From Hypoxylon rubiginosum (taxonomy: Eukaryota > Ascomycota > Sordariomycetes > Xylariales > Hypoxylaceae): 64,000 nt of DNA. Under the pieces are notes generated by a model that did no database searches, was not told the DNA's origin, and saw only the letters and a program-made list of their open reading frames with translations. The DNA lies in NCBI GenBank assembly GCA_902806565.1, contig CADCXA010000069.1:248001-312000 (forward strand). Reading direction: 5' to 3'. The position numbers and the translations under genes were made by a program. Below, piece by piece: positions 35,127 to 46,219 of this stretch (position 1 is the stretch's first letter; each line of letters opens with the position of its first letter).

Positions 35127-36520
35127 ATGACGAGCTCTCCCGGCCAGCTGGGCGTCGGTCTCGAGAACGGAAACATCTCAAGCGATGGGGGTTCGAATCG
35201 GAATGATGAGAAGCAGGTAGAGTTTACCGAGGTGGCTATAGTGGATGAGGAGGACATTCCACCGGATGGAGGGCTCGCGGCGTGGCTTCAAGTCGTCGGA
35301 TCGTATTTCCTCTACTTCAATACTTGGTATGTATGCGGCTCGACAAACAGATCCTGATCCAGCTCCGGCATAACTAACTCAAAACCAGGGGCACGATCAA
35401 CATGTTCGGCGTGTTCCAGACCTACTACGAGAACGATCTTCTCCGGCACATGTCCCCGTCGGCTATATCCTGGATCGGGTCCCTCCAGTCCTTCCTACTA
35501 CTAGCCGTCGGCGTCATCAGCGGCCCCCTCTACGACGCCGGGCACCTACGCCTCTTGCTATTCTCCGGCTGGGCGCTCGTGCCCCTCGGCATGATGCTGA
35601 TCAGCGTGTGCACCGCGTACTGGCATGTGATGCTCGCGCAGGCCCTGTGCGTCGGCATCGGCGCGGGGTGCCTCTACATCCCGTCCGTCGCCATCATCCC
35701 GCAGTACTTCTCCCGCCGGAAAGCCCTCGCCATGGGCGTCGTGACGTCGGGCAGCAGCTTCGGCGGCGTCGTCTACGCGCTCGTCTTCCAGAGCCTGCTG
35801 CCCCGGGTAGGCTTCGCCTGGGCCGCCCGCGCCATGGGCTTCGCCTCCTTCGCCACGCTGTCGGTCTCCATCCTCGTGCTGCGCCGGCGCACGCCGCCGC
35901 CGGCCGGGGTCCGTCCGCTGCTCGACCTGCGGGCGTTTCGGGAGCGTCCGTACGTCGTCTACTGTCTCGGCATCTCTTTAAGCTACGTGGCCTTCTTCGT
36001 GCCCATCTTCTATCTCCAGACGTACGCCCTCTCGCATGGTCTAGGGGGGCAGACTGTTGGTTTATACCTAGTTGCCATACTCAACGCCGCATCTGTGGTG
36101 GGCAGGCTGTCGCCGTCTCTCATAGCAAATCGAATCGGACCTGTGCAAACCCTTCTCATCAGCGTTACTCTAGCAGGTGTTACTGCATTTAGTTGGATTA
36201 ATACTAGCACAGGGGGAGGGAACATCGCATTTGCCATCTTCTTTGGATTCTTCACAGGTGGAATCGTGGCATTACCGGCTGTGGTGCTTACGTCGTTTAC
36301 CCCTGACCTCAGCCGCTTAGGGACACGACTGGGCATGTCTTCGATGTTGAACGGCATAGCGTCCCTGATAGGCACTCCCATCGCCGGGGCCATACTGAGC
36401 AGCACAGGAAACTACCTGGGGATTCAATTGTTTGCTGGGTTTCTCTTCCTCGCTACTTCCGTCTTTATTGTGGTATTGCGGTTTGTGCTCACTGGGAGGA
36501 AATTAGTGGCTAAGGCATAG
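35127..36520 (+). CDS. MFS monocarboxylate transporter-like permease
   Basis: Two exons (35127-35326, 35389-36520) give 443 aa; the 62-nt intron splits the Trp codon of YFNTW-GTINMFGVFQ. The N-terminal about 48 residues are acidic and end in DEEDIPPDGGLAAWLQVVGSY, the conserved entrance to TM1 of fungal MCT-like (SLC16-type) permeases. About twelve membrane segments follow, with GIGAGCLYIPSVAIIPQYFSRRKALAMGVVTSGSSFGG as the family hallmark after TM4. These proteins resemble riboflavin or monocarboxylate transporters; the substrate is unknown. No metabolic genes adjoin it that would tell. Confidence 0.9.
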
Positions 36521-37501
36521 CATGTAGATAGGCCCCTACCCAGTAGTACCTCGCATGTTTTCATCTCTCTGCCTCAAATTTCATAGCACTAAAGCATGGT
36601 AGGAAGCAACCGGGGATATCATAATGGCTTCTAGGCCAAATGGCTGCCCGGCAACGTCGTCCACCCACCTGAGGACCTAAGGTAAAAGCTCGGTACGTAC
36701 ATACCTTCATAGGTGTATATAATGCGGCTTCAGTACCTGCAAGTCTGCAAGTTTTTTGACATGCCCGCTCCTTCCCAGATCACTAACGTTGCCGTGTGAA
36801 AAACAGACGGAATAACAAACATCCTAAAGTCGAGTGCCTGTTTATTCGGGTTGCAAAAGGCTTGGATAAGTAGGCGCGTTATTTCCTTCACCCTGCTTGT
36901 CTCCTCAGGTTCCTTTTTTTTCATTACTTCTTTCCTACTTCTTCAACTTCCTCCTCTCCTGTCCACTGGCTTCGCGGATTCTCCTTCAATAACTCTTGAA
37001 GCCAAGAAAAGCTGAGTGCTTCTATTCCCTCTGTCAATCTCTTTTCAGGGTGATATCCAGGGACTGGCAGCCTCCTCCTCCTGGTTCATTGCTACTGCCT
37101 ACACCAGCACACGGAAATCTCTCACACAACTTGCATACCAAGTTGTTTATGTTGGGTCTGACCTTCAAACCCATCTTCCTCCACCCCATCTCATCTTCCT
37201 CCATCCCATCTTCTTCCAAACCCATCTTTCTCTCAACCTATCTTCACTCGGGTCTCGTGAACCGACAAGCTACCCAATCGCCAAAGGTCGACTCTCCAGT
37301 ACCATATCAGAGAGACATAAGTCCCACTAGCCTGGAGTTCCTCGAGCTAACCACTCATCAACTCATTCGAAGTGAACCTCGCCAACATCTCCCCTACCCA
37401 GCAGCTATCACCTTCTCGCAAGAACATCAAGCGTCCCTTGAAAGTTCTAATATCGACTTCTGGATCTCCTTTCACCTTCCCTTGCAGCCATACAGATCGT
37501 C
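36521..37501. other. intergenic, pyrimidine-rich leader
   Basis: A degenerate C/T repeat built on CATCTTCCTCCA-like units spans about 37170-37235. An open frame at 36996-37495 runs over this repeat and is judged leader, not protein. No gene is seen. Confidence 0.5.
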
Positions 37502-39124
37502 ATGGCTGCTGACAAAGTGCACAGAAGTCCGGATGGCCGACTTCGATCAAGATCAGTGGTTCAGACCACGAAGTCGGAGAGTCCAGAGATGTCCGACGCC
37601 CAGTATGAGCAACTCCGCAAACAGCTGGGTCTTTCTGACAGGATTGTCCCGAGACGCGCAACCAGCAACGACGACAGAAGCGGCCAGGAAACCATCGCAT
37701 TTGATGTTGAACATGACACCGAGGAAGAAGGACCTGATTCCGGCCCGGACGAGAGCCCCTACGATACCGACGAGAACGATTCCCAAGGAGGATCGCAGGT
37801 AAGCAAGCGCGGAACTGCCGAGTATAACGAAGCGATCAGCAACCACGCCGATAGCCGACGCCAGAGCTTTGCCACGGCGCCTCATCCTCGTGGCAGCAGC
37901 GACGACCTGACACTGCCGTCGGACAACGTAGAGCTCAAGCATATTATTAATGCCATCGACAAGCGCCACTGCCTGAAGTACCGCTGGTACGTAGCGAGAC
38001 ATCTGCGCCGCAGCCACGACCCGGCCCTGATCCTGTCGCGGCAGCTCTACTACAAGCGCGTCATCAAGGGACACGACTTCGTGAAATCGCACACGGGCGC
38101 AAAGGGATGGACCCTCGCTCGCCTGCGCCCTAATCCCATTGGCAGGATCGACTTCGAGGCTACGCGCGCGCATCTTGATGTAAGTGGGATAAGACCTAAA
38201 GAACCCATAGCAGCAAGGCCCCGTCCCCATCCCCGTCTCCTTGCTCTTTCTCTTCCTCTCCTTCTTCCTCGTCTTCTTTCCTTCTTCTCTTTCTCCTTCG
38301 TGATTTACTAATTTATACTAACGATTATTTCGTATAAGATCCGAGAGGCCTTTTACCCGTCCGTTTGGTCCACGGAGAAAAAGCGTATACCTCCCGAACG
38401 ACTTGTGTTGGTCCTCCAGGAGGCACCGAGGCAATATGGCTGGGAAGACGCTGTCACGGACGCAACAGTAGACACTGCACTACGCCAATCCGGAGTCTTC
38501 GACTTGACCGCGTTTGAGATCTCTCGCGGGAACGCCCCTTCGGCCTCGGCCTCACCCTCTTCCGCTCCGCTAGATGAGGATTCGCATGCCCAAGAACAGC
38601 ACTACGGAGACGGAGATGAAGAGGAAGACGAAGGGGAAGACGAAGATCATGAAGATGGGCTAGGAAAGAGAGAACGCATGGCGACGGAGGAGGGACAAGA
38701 ACAAGTACGCCTCCACCATAATAGACCCGGGACTCTTCCTACCCTTCGACTCCAGCCCCACCCGTCGCAACGAAGAGGCTCCCTGCTCCGCCAGCAGCTA
38801 CGACGAGGCGAGAGTCAATCTCAAGAGCCGCAGAGCCCGCAGGACCGGACGCATCACTCCGTATCGCCGCGTAACCCGCCTCAGACACCATCATACCGCG
38901 ATGTTGAAGGAAGAAAGAGAGACAAGAAGAAAAAGAGCAACGGGAAGGAGATGAAGAAGGAACGCAAGGATCGGAAGAGAATGCACCGCCAACGACGAGA
39001 GCTAGAGTCCCAACTGGAAGACCTACACCAGCAGTTCCAGGAGGACCTTACCGACGTTTCCGCCCAATATCACCGCCGACGGCTGCGAGTTGAGAAGAAG
39101 TTGAGATCTCTGCAGTCGCCGTGA
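37502..39124 (+). CDS. charged, partly disordered protein of unknown function
   Basis: Two exons (37502-38179, 38339-39124) give 487 aa; the 159-nt intron is C/T-rich and long for this window. Residues 1-135 are polar and acidic. A folded-looking block follows, from about residue 140 over the splice site to about 290 (KRHCLKYRWYVARHLRRSHDP, HTGAKGWTLARLRPNP, REAFYPSVWSTEKKRIPPERLVLVLQ). After it comes a strongly acidic run (GDGDEEEDEGEDEDHEDG) and then a Lys/Arg-rich helical tail of coiled-coil type (KKERKDRKRMHRQRRELESQLEDLHQQF). I do not recognise the family; nuclear localisation is likely from the basic tail. The 3' third also reads open in a second frame, so an undetected intron there is possible. 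Confidence 0.68.
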
Positions 39125-42100
39125 GGAGACTTGCTGTTGGAGACGATGTTACGATCATTGCGGTCATTCGATGATTTTCCCTTTTTCACGTTGTTCTTTG
39201 ATGCGATGCCTCTATAATTCGATTTCAACAACGAACCCCTGGAGGTGGCTCGTAGGGATTTGGAGCCGAAGTTCATCGAGACGAATACCTGTATGACACC
39301 TGTATGACTGGATTTGCTTTCTACTATACCCGGCATGGAGAAAACCAAGTGATAGCCAGATAATGAGTTCTCGGACGATAGTCAGATAGAGAATGTAATA
39401 ATTGCTCTGGCACGTGCATGAATTACCAAATTTTCGGTTTCTAAGTTTCTAAATGTAACGACCGAAAGAGGCCCGTTGTCGGCCGGCGAGATATCTTAAC
39501 ATTGATACGAAGAGTCGGAGAAACTCCAAGTTAATATTCCTGGGGTATTATCGTCGTATTGTCGATGGACATCGTGAGTTGGCGGCCCATCTCTGTAGAC
39601 CCTGGAGCCGGTGGATCTCCAAATGTTCTGGGAAGGGAAGAAAAAACCCGAAGAAAAAAAGGATCTCGGGAGAAATCGGCCCCACTGGAGGTTGGCCAGG
39701 CCGGGAGATGGCACCGACGACCGTTTTGCATACCCGAAAGGAGAGGAAACTCGGCATGTTTCTCTCAAGCAACAGCAACAACGCGATTGAGCACGTTGCT
39801 GCTTTCTGATACCGGAAGGATGCGCATCGTGGTATTCCACCGAGATGAGTAGAATAATGAAAAAATTTGTCGGTCCTTTTCGTGGGCTGACAAGGCAGGC
39901 AAGGCAAAGTGTCAATTTACCCCTTTTTGTCGGGGGGTAATGCAGCGAGTTAGTATCAGATAGGAAACCCACTGCCAGAGAACAGACGGCAATTCCGCCT
40001 CGCTGTATAATCGGCCCGCCAACGCCGGAAGAATTATGTGAGACCCGGATCGAGCCAAACGGAACAGGAAAAATCCAGGATCCAGACCTTTGATGCAGGG
40101 AGGAGGAGGCCTCAAGCCGCCCTTAGTGAGACCAAGGTAGTGAGACCAAGGTAATGAGATGAGATTAGGGAACAAGTACGAGCTCGTCCAGGCTGGCTCG
40201 CTGGTTTAACCCAGAACTCGATCCAACCTAGCCCAACGTCTGGGGGCACGGTGCGGGTTTCTGCCGTCGATTGTGGGCCGTCCTATACCTAACCATAACC
40301 AACCGGGTTGCAATTGAATCTTGTGAGACTTACATAGCCTTGCTAAATGCAAGAGACTTGCGGCAGACGGGCCAATGAGCAGTTTCGAAATTGTTCTTAT
40401 CTTTGAAAACGGAGCCGCGGGTAACTCAAGGGGGAAAACGGGTGAGTGGACCTTGTACTTGGCTTGAAAGTTTGAAGTCAAGTGCGAAGTTCGACGACAT
40501 GCAAAGGAGTGGACTTAGTGGAGGTCCCTCTTAAGCGGCTTGGTCGCTTGACCCCAAGGTCGTGCTGGATAAGGTCGGCTGGCAGGCTGGCCAGTGTGCT
40601 GAGTCACATCGTTATCAGAAGTCGAGGTTTAGCGACGTCGAAATTTTATGAGACTAGCCGAGGTCTCATGCACCTTGGTTGAAAGGGAGCTGGCAAAATT
40701 GCCGACTGTAAGTGCAGGGTTTACTTGCCTGTGCCTGTCCGGACTGGGTATATCCTACTTGGATCGATATCATTTGCGAATAGCTTCACTCGCGGCACGG
40801 ATTGCGAACAATATCGATATGAATTAGCGATGGTTTGCGGCTGTCTTCGCAGCACATGTCGACAGCCTCATTCTAGGCGAGCCAGTCGAAACCAAAAGAC
40901 TAGGGCTTGGGCTGGCTCGTTATGCAGCCCATCAGCTAGACTGCAACGTGAAACCTGGGGAAAGCCGTCGATATGTTCGTTGTGAACCTCTGCTGCTGCT
41001 GGGTTGAACCAGGTTAATTCGTCATAGGATGGAAGATCGACGTGACAATGCCATTGAGCAATATGAGAGCCAAATGATTGGTCAACGAATTACCAAAACC
41101 AATTCCTCCGATTCAGCAGGAAAAGGATCCTGCAGAAATACGAAATGACGACATGTATCGAGATTGTCTCAAGACTCTCTTTCTGTTTGCCATCGTGAAT
41201 TAATAATTGCGGTCTTCGGACACCAAGCCTCCTCTTCATTAGGTAGTCTATGACTTGTGCCTACATATGGCCTGATGGTCTGTGAAAACACCGGAGCTTC
41301 GAATATCGGGACTTGCGGGACTTGGGCGCCAGCCTGTATAGTATAGCGTATATCTCTCACTTGACACGAATAGCACGAATCAGATACTGCAGCACAGATT
41401 AACTAATGAGAGGATTGGTTCGAGGGAAACACTGTATTGGAGGTGCCCGGGGTACGTAATCATAGAGTAGAATGGCCAATGACCCAAGAATCGATCGAGT
41501 GCATCGAGTGCATCGAATACATCGAATACAACCCTAAGACCCTTGGACCCTAGGCAGGCCCAGCGAGTAGGGATCTTGAGATGATGTCGAGGGCTGCGGA
41601 GGCACTGCGAGGGAGTGAAAATAGGCGCAATGTGTTCGATCTCTCGATCCTGACTGGTCTTTTTAGTCCCCCTACAGTTTTTCTCTAGGGGGCGATGGAC
41701 TGCGACGGGCTGCGAGGATGGTGAGAAAGTGGCCCACGATGATGTCAGAGACCGGGATTAGGAGGGGGCTTTGGTTTTCCAAAGACTTCCAAACTTGGAT
41801 GAGAGGGGCACCAAGGCTTACTCTTGATTGGCTGGAGTATTATCTGTTTTCTCGTCCGGTTAAAGACACTGTCTTCTTCTTCTCTCCAAGGATTTATCTT
41901 TCTACGTTTTGAACCCGTAAATGTCACCCACTACCCGTAATTGTTTTCCATTTCAGGAAGTATAGGTCTTAGGTGATAGGTAAGCGGGCTGTGTATTTAT
42001 ATGGAATTCTCTAACCGTCGCATATGGATAAGCAGACAAGACACTTATTTCTGTAAGAATTTTCCAACACGCCAAATAAGTTTCCTTCGCCTCTAGATAC

Positions 42101-44118
42101 GGTACCTATCTCTGAGGGGTTTCGTACAGTTCTAGTATTTCTCTGCTGCCAGCTGCTTAATATATGTGCAAGTTTACGCCTTGCCTCAGTGTAAGGGTAT
42201 TACACAGTTAAGCGTTATGCTGCGCCTAAAGGGAGAGAAAATGAAGAGAGTGTGTGTGGGTGGAGCTGACGGTATCACGTATCACGATAATTAATGAAGA
42301 AGCGCCGAGGGTCCATACCACCCTGTATCCAGCCATATCGGTGCTGCTGCATTGTACTCGGCATCTCTATAACTCACTCCCATGTCTTTCATAGACTATC
42401 CCATTGGTGGCGACGAGCCGTGATAGAGTTGCAGGGACTAACTTGCCGAAGTCCACACTGCTGAGTCCAAGTTAGCTATCAACCCTATGCATTGAACTAT
42501 CTACATGTGCAATGTGGGTGGTGGGGAGAAGAGGCAGAGAGGCTAGAGTACAGCAGGCAAGGCCACAACTCCCCCAGACTTTGGTAAATACTGGCCTTGT
42601 CGGCATGAATTCATCAATCCAGCGTCTAAATCGAGTCGATCGGCTAGCTAAAGCGCTCGTGGAGGGCGGTGAACCTCTTCTACGGGTCCTCTTGACGCTC
42701 TTGTCTTAAGTGCTCCTGACGATCCGATGAGGTCCTCGAGCGATTGCTGGATGAAGGTCAAGCGTGCGGTTACTAGCGAGATATAGGGATGTGGCCAATA
42801 AAGACATTAGGGCTATAACGTAGTAGCTACATTAGGGACTATTCGGAAGCTACAGTATCACTTACGCTCGGCACGGGGCCAGGAATGTTCTGATACGTTC
42901 CTATTTACCGACGAAACGTGAAAACTGTGGAGGCGATCGATAGGGCGGCAACATGAAATGGTAGACGAGTATTAGCACAGTCAGATCGTACGATAGAGAC
43001 GAAGAGATTATGTATACTCCAGCGATCATTGCGAGACGAGAAATTTTCTGGCTGAATTCATCTTCCCATATAGACTGATAGGCATAGTAACAGCATGCTC
43101 CGAAAAGTGTAGAATATTCGCGCTCTCAGGCTCCGTGACAAGTGATATATGCACCTACATAGAGGTAGGGAGTCTATATGCTGTATCACCACAGAGAGCC
43201 ACAGAAGCACTGAGCGCAAACAACCATATCGGCAGCGGATTCCTATTAAGCACATAAGCGTCACGCAGGTTGGTATGAGATCGTGAATCATTTGGCAAAT
43301 ACTTTTGTCCGAACCATACTTCTATGGAGGACTCATGTCTGTCTTGTTTGGTGTGTAGTATATAGCGGACGTAGGTACCTACATATTTCCGGAATCTCAG
43401 GAGAGAAAATACAATTACAACATCCAGTCTCGAAATCTCCCTTAGACATCCAATGTATACATATAAAGTTGACGATAATGAATAGGAGTTTGTTGCCGTG
43501 TATGTACGTAGAAGTGTCAGCGCCACTTACACAAGTGAAAACGGGGCGGGCAAGCACTGGGGATTGCCGCTGGTACTAGACAAGCAAGAGAGCCCTGGCA
43601 AATATGCTCATGGGTTATACGTAACGTCCTGGATGAGACGGTGGATCCCTACGACTGTACAGTATAATACAGTATTTACGCCTTTCCTTGGCAACATGGC
43701 TGCATGGCAAGGGGGGACCCTCTCGAGTTAACGGCCAACCCATTCATTCCCGTAGCGCTACCCCTCCACTTCCGGTCGAATTGGCCGGGCTCGTGGACCT
43801 CGTGGCTTCTCTCAGTCACCGCACTCCTTCATCGTCATTCCCAACCCTTTTGCGTGATACATAAGAGCATCGACTTTCCCACCACATCTTTCCCTTGAAC
43901 CTCTTTACATCACCACCCAATTTTATATCCCTCAACTCCCGTTCGCACTGTCTTAGTCCAGTGTTTCCAGTGTTTCTCCAAACCTAAGAAATACTCATAA
44001 ATAAAACATCAACCCTTTGATCTTTGATCCTCTCTACCATCACTCTCCAACTCCATACTCCATAAATCCTTTGTCTTCGATACCTTTGGCAACCATCACC
44101 ACCACCAAACTATCCAAC
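39125..44118. other. 5-kb gene desert
   Basis: No convincing gene in about 5 kb, by far the longest gap. Open frames up to 158 codons (39496-39972, -) are of odd composition. Small repeats occur: AGTGAGACCAAGGTA twice near 40127-40155, and ATCGAGTGC/ATCGAATAC units at about 41496-41530. GGTACC cores lie at 42101 and 43374. The final 300 bases are the C/T-rich leader of the mannitol dehydrogenase gene. I recognise no transposase or reverse transcriptase remnant. Confidence 0.5.
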
Positions 44119-45318
44119 ATGGGCAAGAAGGCTATTCACTTCGGTTCCGGCAACATTGGCCGGGGCTTCGTCGCCTGCTTCCTACACGAGTCAGGCTACG
44201 AGGTCATCTTCGCTGATGTCGTTGACAAGCTCGTCGACTCATTAAACGCAACCCCTTCGTACAATGTCATTGAACGCGGTGTCGAGGGCACTGTCACCAA
44301 GAAGATCACCAACTACCGAGCCATCAACTCCAAGTACAACGAGGCCGAATTGGTTGACGAAATAGCGACTGCAGACGTTGTCACCTGCTCTGTCGGCCCT
44401 AACATCCTCAAGTTCATCGCTCCCGTCATCGCCAAGGGTGTCGACAAGCGCTCGAATGACCTAAAGCCTCTGGCTGTCATTGCTTGCGAGAACATGATCA
44501 ATGCCACCGACGCCCTCGCCGATCATATTAAGCACCCTAAGAACACCCCCGAGCACCGCCTCGATGACCACCATGAACGAGCTGCCTATGCCAACTCGGC
44601 CATTGACCGAATTGTCCCTGCACAAGACCCCAACGCGGGCTTGGACGTCACTCTAGAGAAGTTCTACGAGTGGGTCGTCGAAGCGACCCCATTCAAGCCT
44701 AGCGAGAACACGGCTAGCAATGTCGAGCGGCCGACGATCGAGGGTATCAAGTGGGTCGACAACCTACAACCCTTCATCGAGCGCAAGCTGTTTACCGTCA
44801 ACACATCCCACGCCACCGCCGCCTACTTCGGCTACAACAGACAAAAGCAGACCGTTGACGACGCTATGCGGGACAAGGACATCAGGAGCCAAGTCACTGC
44901 TGCCATCGACGAGACTGGAAAGCTCATCATCGAAAAGCACGGCATCTCCCCGGAAGAGCAGGACGCGTACAAGAAGAAGATCATTGACCGAATCAGCAAC
45001 CCCCACCTTGCTGATGCCGTAGAGCGTGTCGGCCGTGCTCCCCTACGAAAGTTGGGCCGCAAGGAGCGTTTCATCGGCCCCGCTGCCGAATTAGCCGAGC
45101 TCGGCTACGAAACGTCGGCGCTGCTAGCTGCCGCCGAAATGGCTTTCCGCTTCCAGAACGTGGAGGGAGACGACGAGAGCAAAGAGCTTGCCAAGATCAT
45201 GTCGGAGAACAGCGCCGAGGACGTCGTCGCGAGAGTGACTGGTCTCCAGAAATCGGAGAAGCTGTACCCCAAGGTGGTAGAGATCGTGCAAAAGGTCCAG
45301 GCCGACAGCCAAGATTAA
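44119..45318 (+). CDS. mpdA: mannitol-1-phosphate 5-dehydrogenase
   Basis: A single exon of 399 aa. It reduces fructose-6-phosphate to mannitol-1-phosphate with NADH, feeding the fungal mannitol pool used for storage and stress protection. The N-terminus [34 protein letters not shown] is the Rossmann nucleotide fold; [21 protein letters not shown] and [20 protein letters not shown] are conserved in the polyol dehydrogenase family, the last bearing the expected catalytic Lys region. The long in-frame leader upstream of 44119 (C/T-rich, Ser/Pro codons) is excluded because family members begin MGKKAIHFG. Its substrate is made by the glucose-6-phosphate isomerase encoded about 10 kb away, though nothing shows co-regulation. 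Confidence 0.96.
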   Translation: MGKKAIHFGSGNIGRGFVACFLHESGYEVIFADVVDKLVDSLNATPSYNVIERGVEGTVTKKITNYRAINSKYNEAELVDEIATADVVTCSVGPNILKFIAPVIAKGVDKRSNDLKPLAVIACENMINATDALADHIKHPKNTPEHRLDDHHERAAYANSAIDRIVPAQDPNAGLDVTLEKFYEWVVEATPFKPSENTASNVERPTIEGIKWVDNLQPFIERKLFTVNTSHATAAYFGYNRQKQTVDDAMRDKDIRSQVTAAIDETGKLIIEKHGISPEEQDAYKKKIIDRISNPHLADAVERVGRAPLRKLGRKERFIGPAAELAELGYETSALLAAAEMAFRFQNVEGDDESKELAKIMSENSAEDVVARVTGLQKSEKLYPKVVEIVQKVQADSQD

Positions 45319-46219
45319 GCACCATGATTTTATTTCGTCTTTGCGCCCGATTCTACTTCTGCATGTGTTTCAAATGAATTTTCCGGCATGGGAGCGATTG
45401 ATTGATAAGGGAAATGACGGGGAATAAAGGCGTTCATGTATGATACCGGTAGGGGACATCTGGGCAACGGGAACGCATTACGCATTATGATGCATACCAG
45501 GTCATTGTTACCTAAAGAAGCCATCATCACACGCGTTGCGTTCTCGCGAGGAGTCCTTCAAGTTAGTCTCATTAGACAACAATATGAGGATAGGAGACGA
45601 AGAATGATTCTCAATACAGTAAAATTATATCAACTATTTGATCAATTCATTTTTGATGTTTTTGTGATTTTTGTATTTCGAGTAGGGTTCAAAGCAGTAT
45701 TCAAATCGAGCATGTCTTGATGTCGTCTTATTAATGGCCTGAATTTATAACCTCATAAAAATAAAGATGTGCTATGTGAAAAGATGCTGCTGTAAAAGCC
45801 ACACCGCCACACATCATCGGTGCATAGTACAATACACCAGAAAACTAGTGGCTGGTGCTACACAATTTCAATACGTAAAGCTTAAGCCACATGTGATACG
45901 AGCCACTGATTGGCGCAAAAAGAAGTGACCACCGTTGAAGTTTAGAAAATGTGGAAATAGGGTAAATTGATATACTTCATATTACTTCAGCTATCGGCCA
46001 CCTTCTATTCTTTTGGCCAAGTACCTGCAACAGCAGGAATATTCCCAAATTGGCACAACACGACACAATAGACACGATAACGAACCATACGCCGACCTGA
46101 GATCCAAATATCCTCTCATGTAATAATTTCCATCGGGCTGCGATCAACAAACCCACCCCGCCCTCGAACGAATCATTGCAATCCCGAGCCATTCATTCTG
46201 AGCTGGAGCTGTCGGCAAA
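45319..46219. other. intergenic region
   Basis: AT-rich 3' flank of the mannitol dehydrogenase gene (45590-45780), then the coatomer promoter. Two small - strand frames (45977-46192, 46144-46380) are rejected as chance. No gene is seen. Confidence 0.5.

Noticed and set aside
36996..37495. Open frame rich in Pro, Ser and His upstream of the charged unknown gene
   Set aside because: It runs over a degenerate pyrimidine repeat and looks like a leader; composition is not protein-like.
39496..39972. 158-codon open frame on the - strand in the gene desert
   Set aside because: Overlapping open frames on both strands, no motif, irregular composition.
45977..46192. 71-codon - strand frame with a hydrophobic stretch
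   Set aside because: Short, no partner exon, lies in the coatomer promoter; the hydrophobic run can arise by chance in AT-rich DNA.
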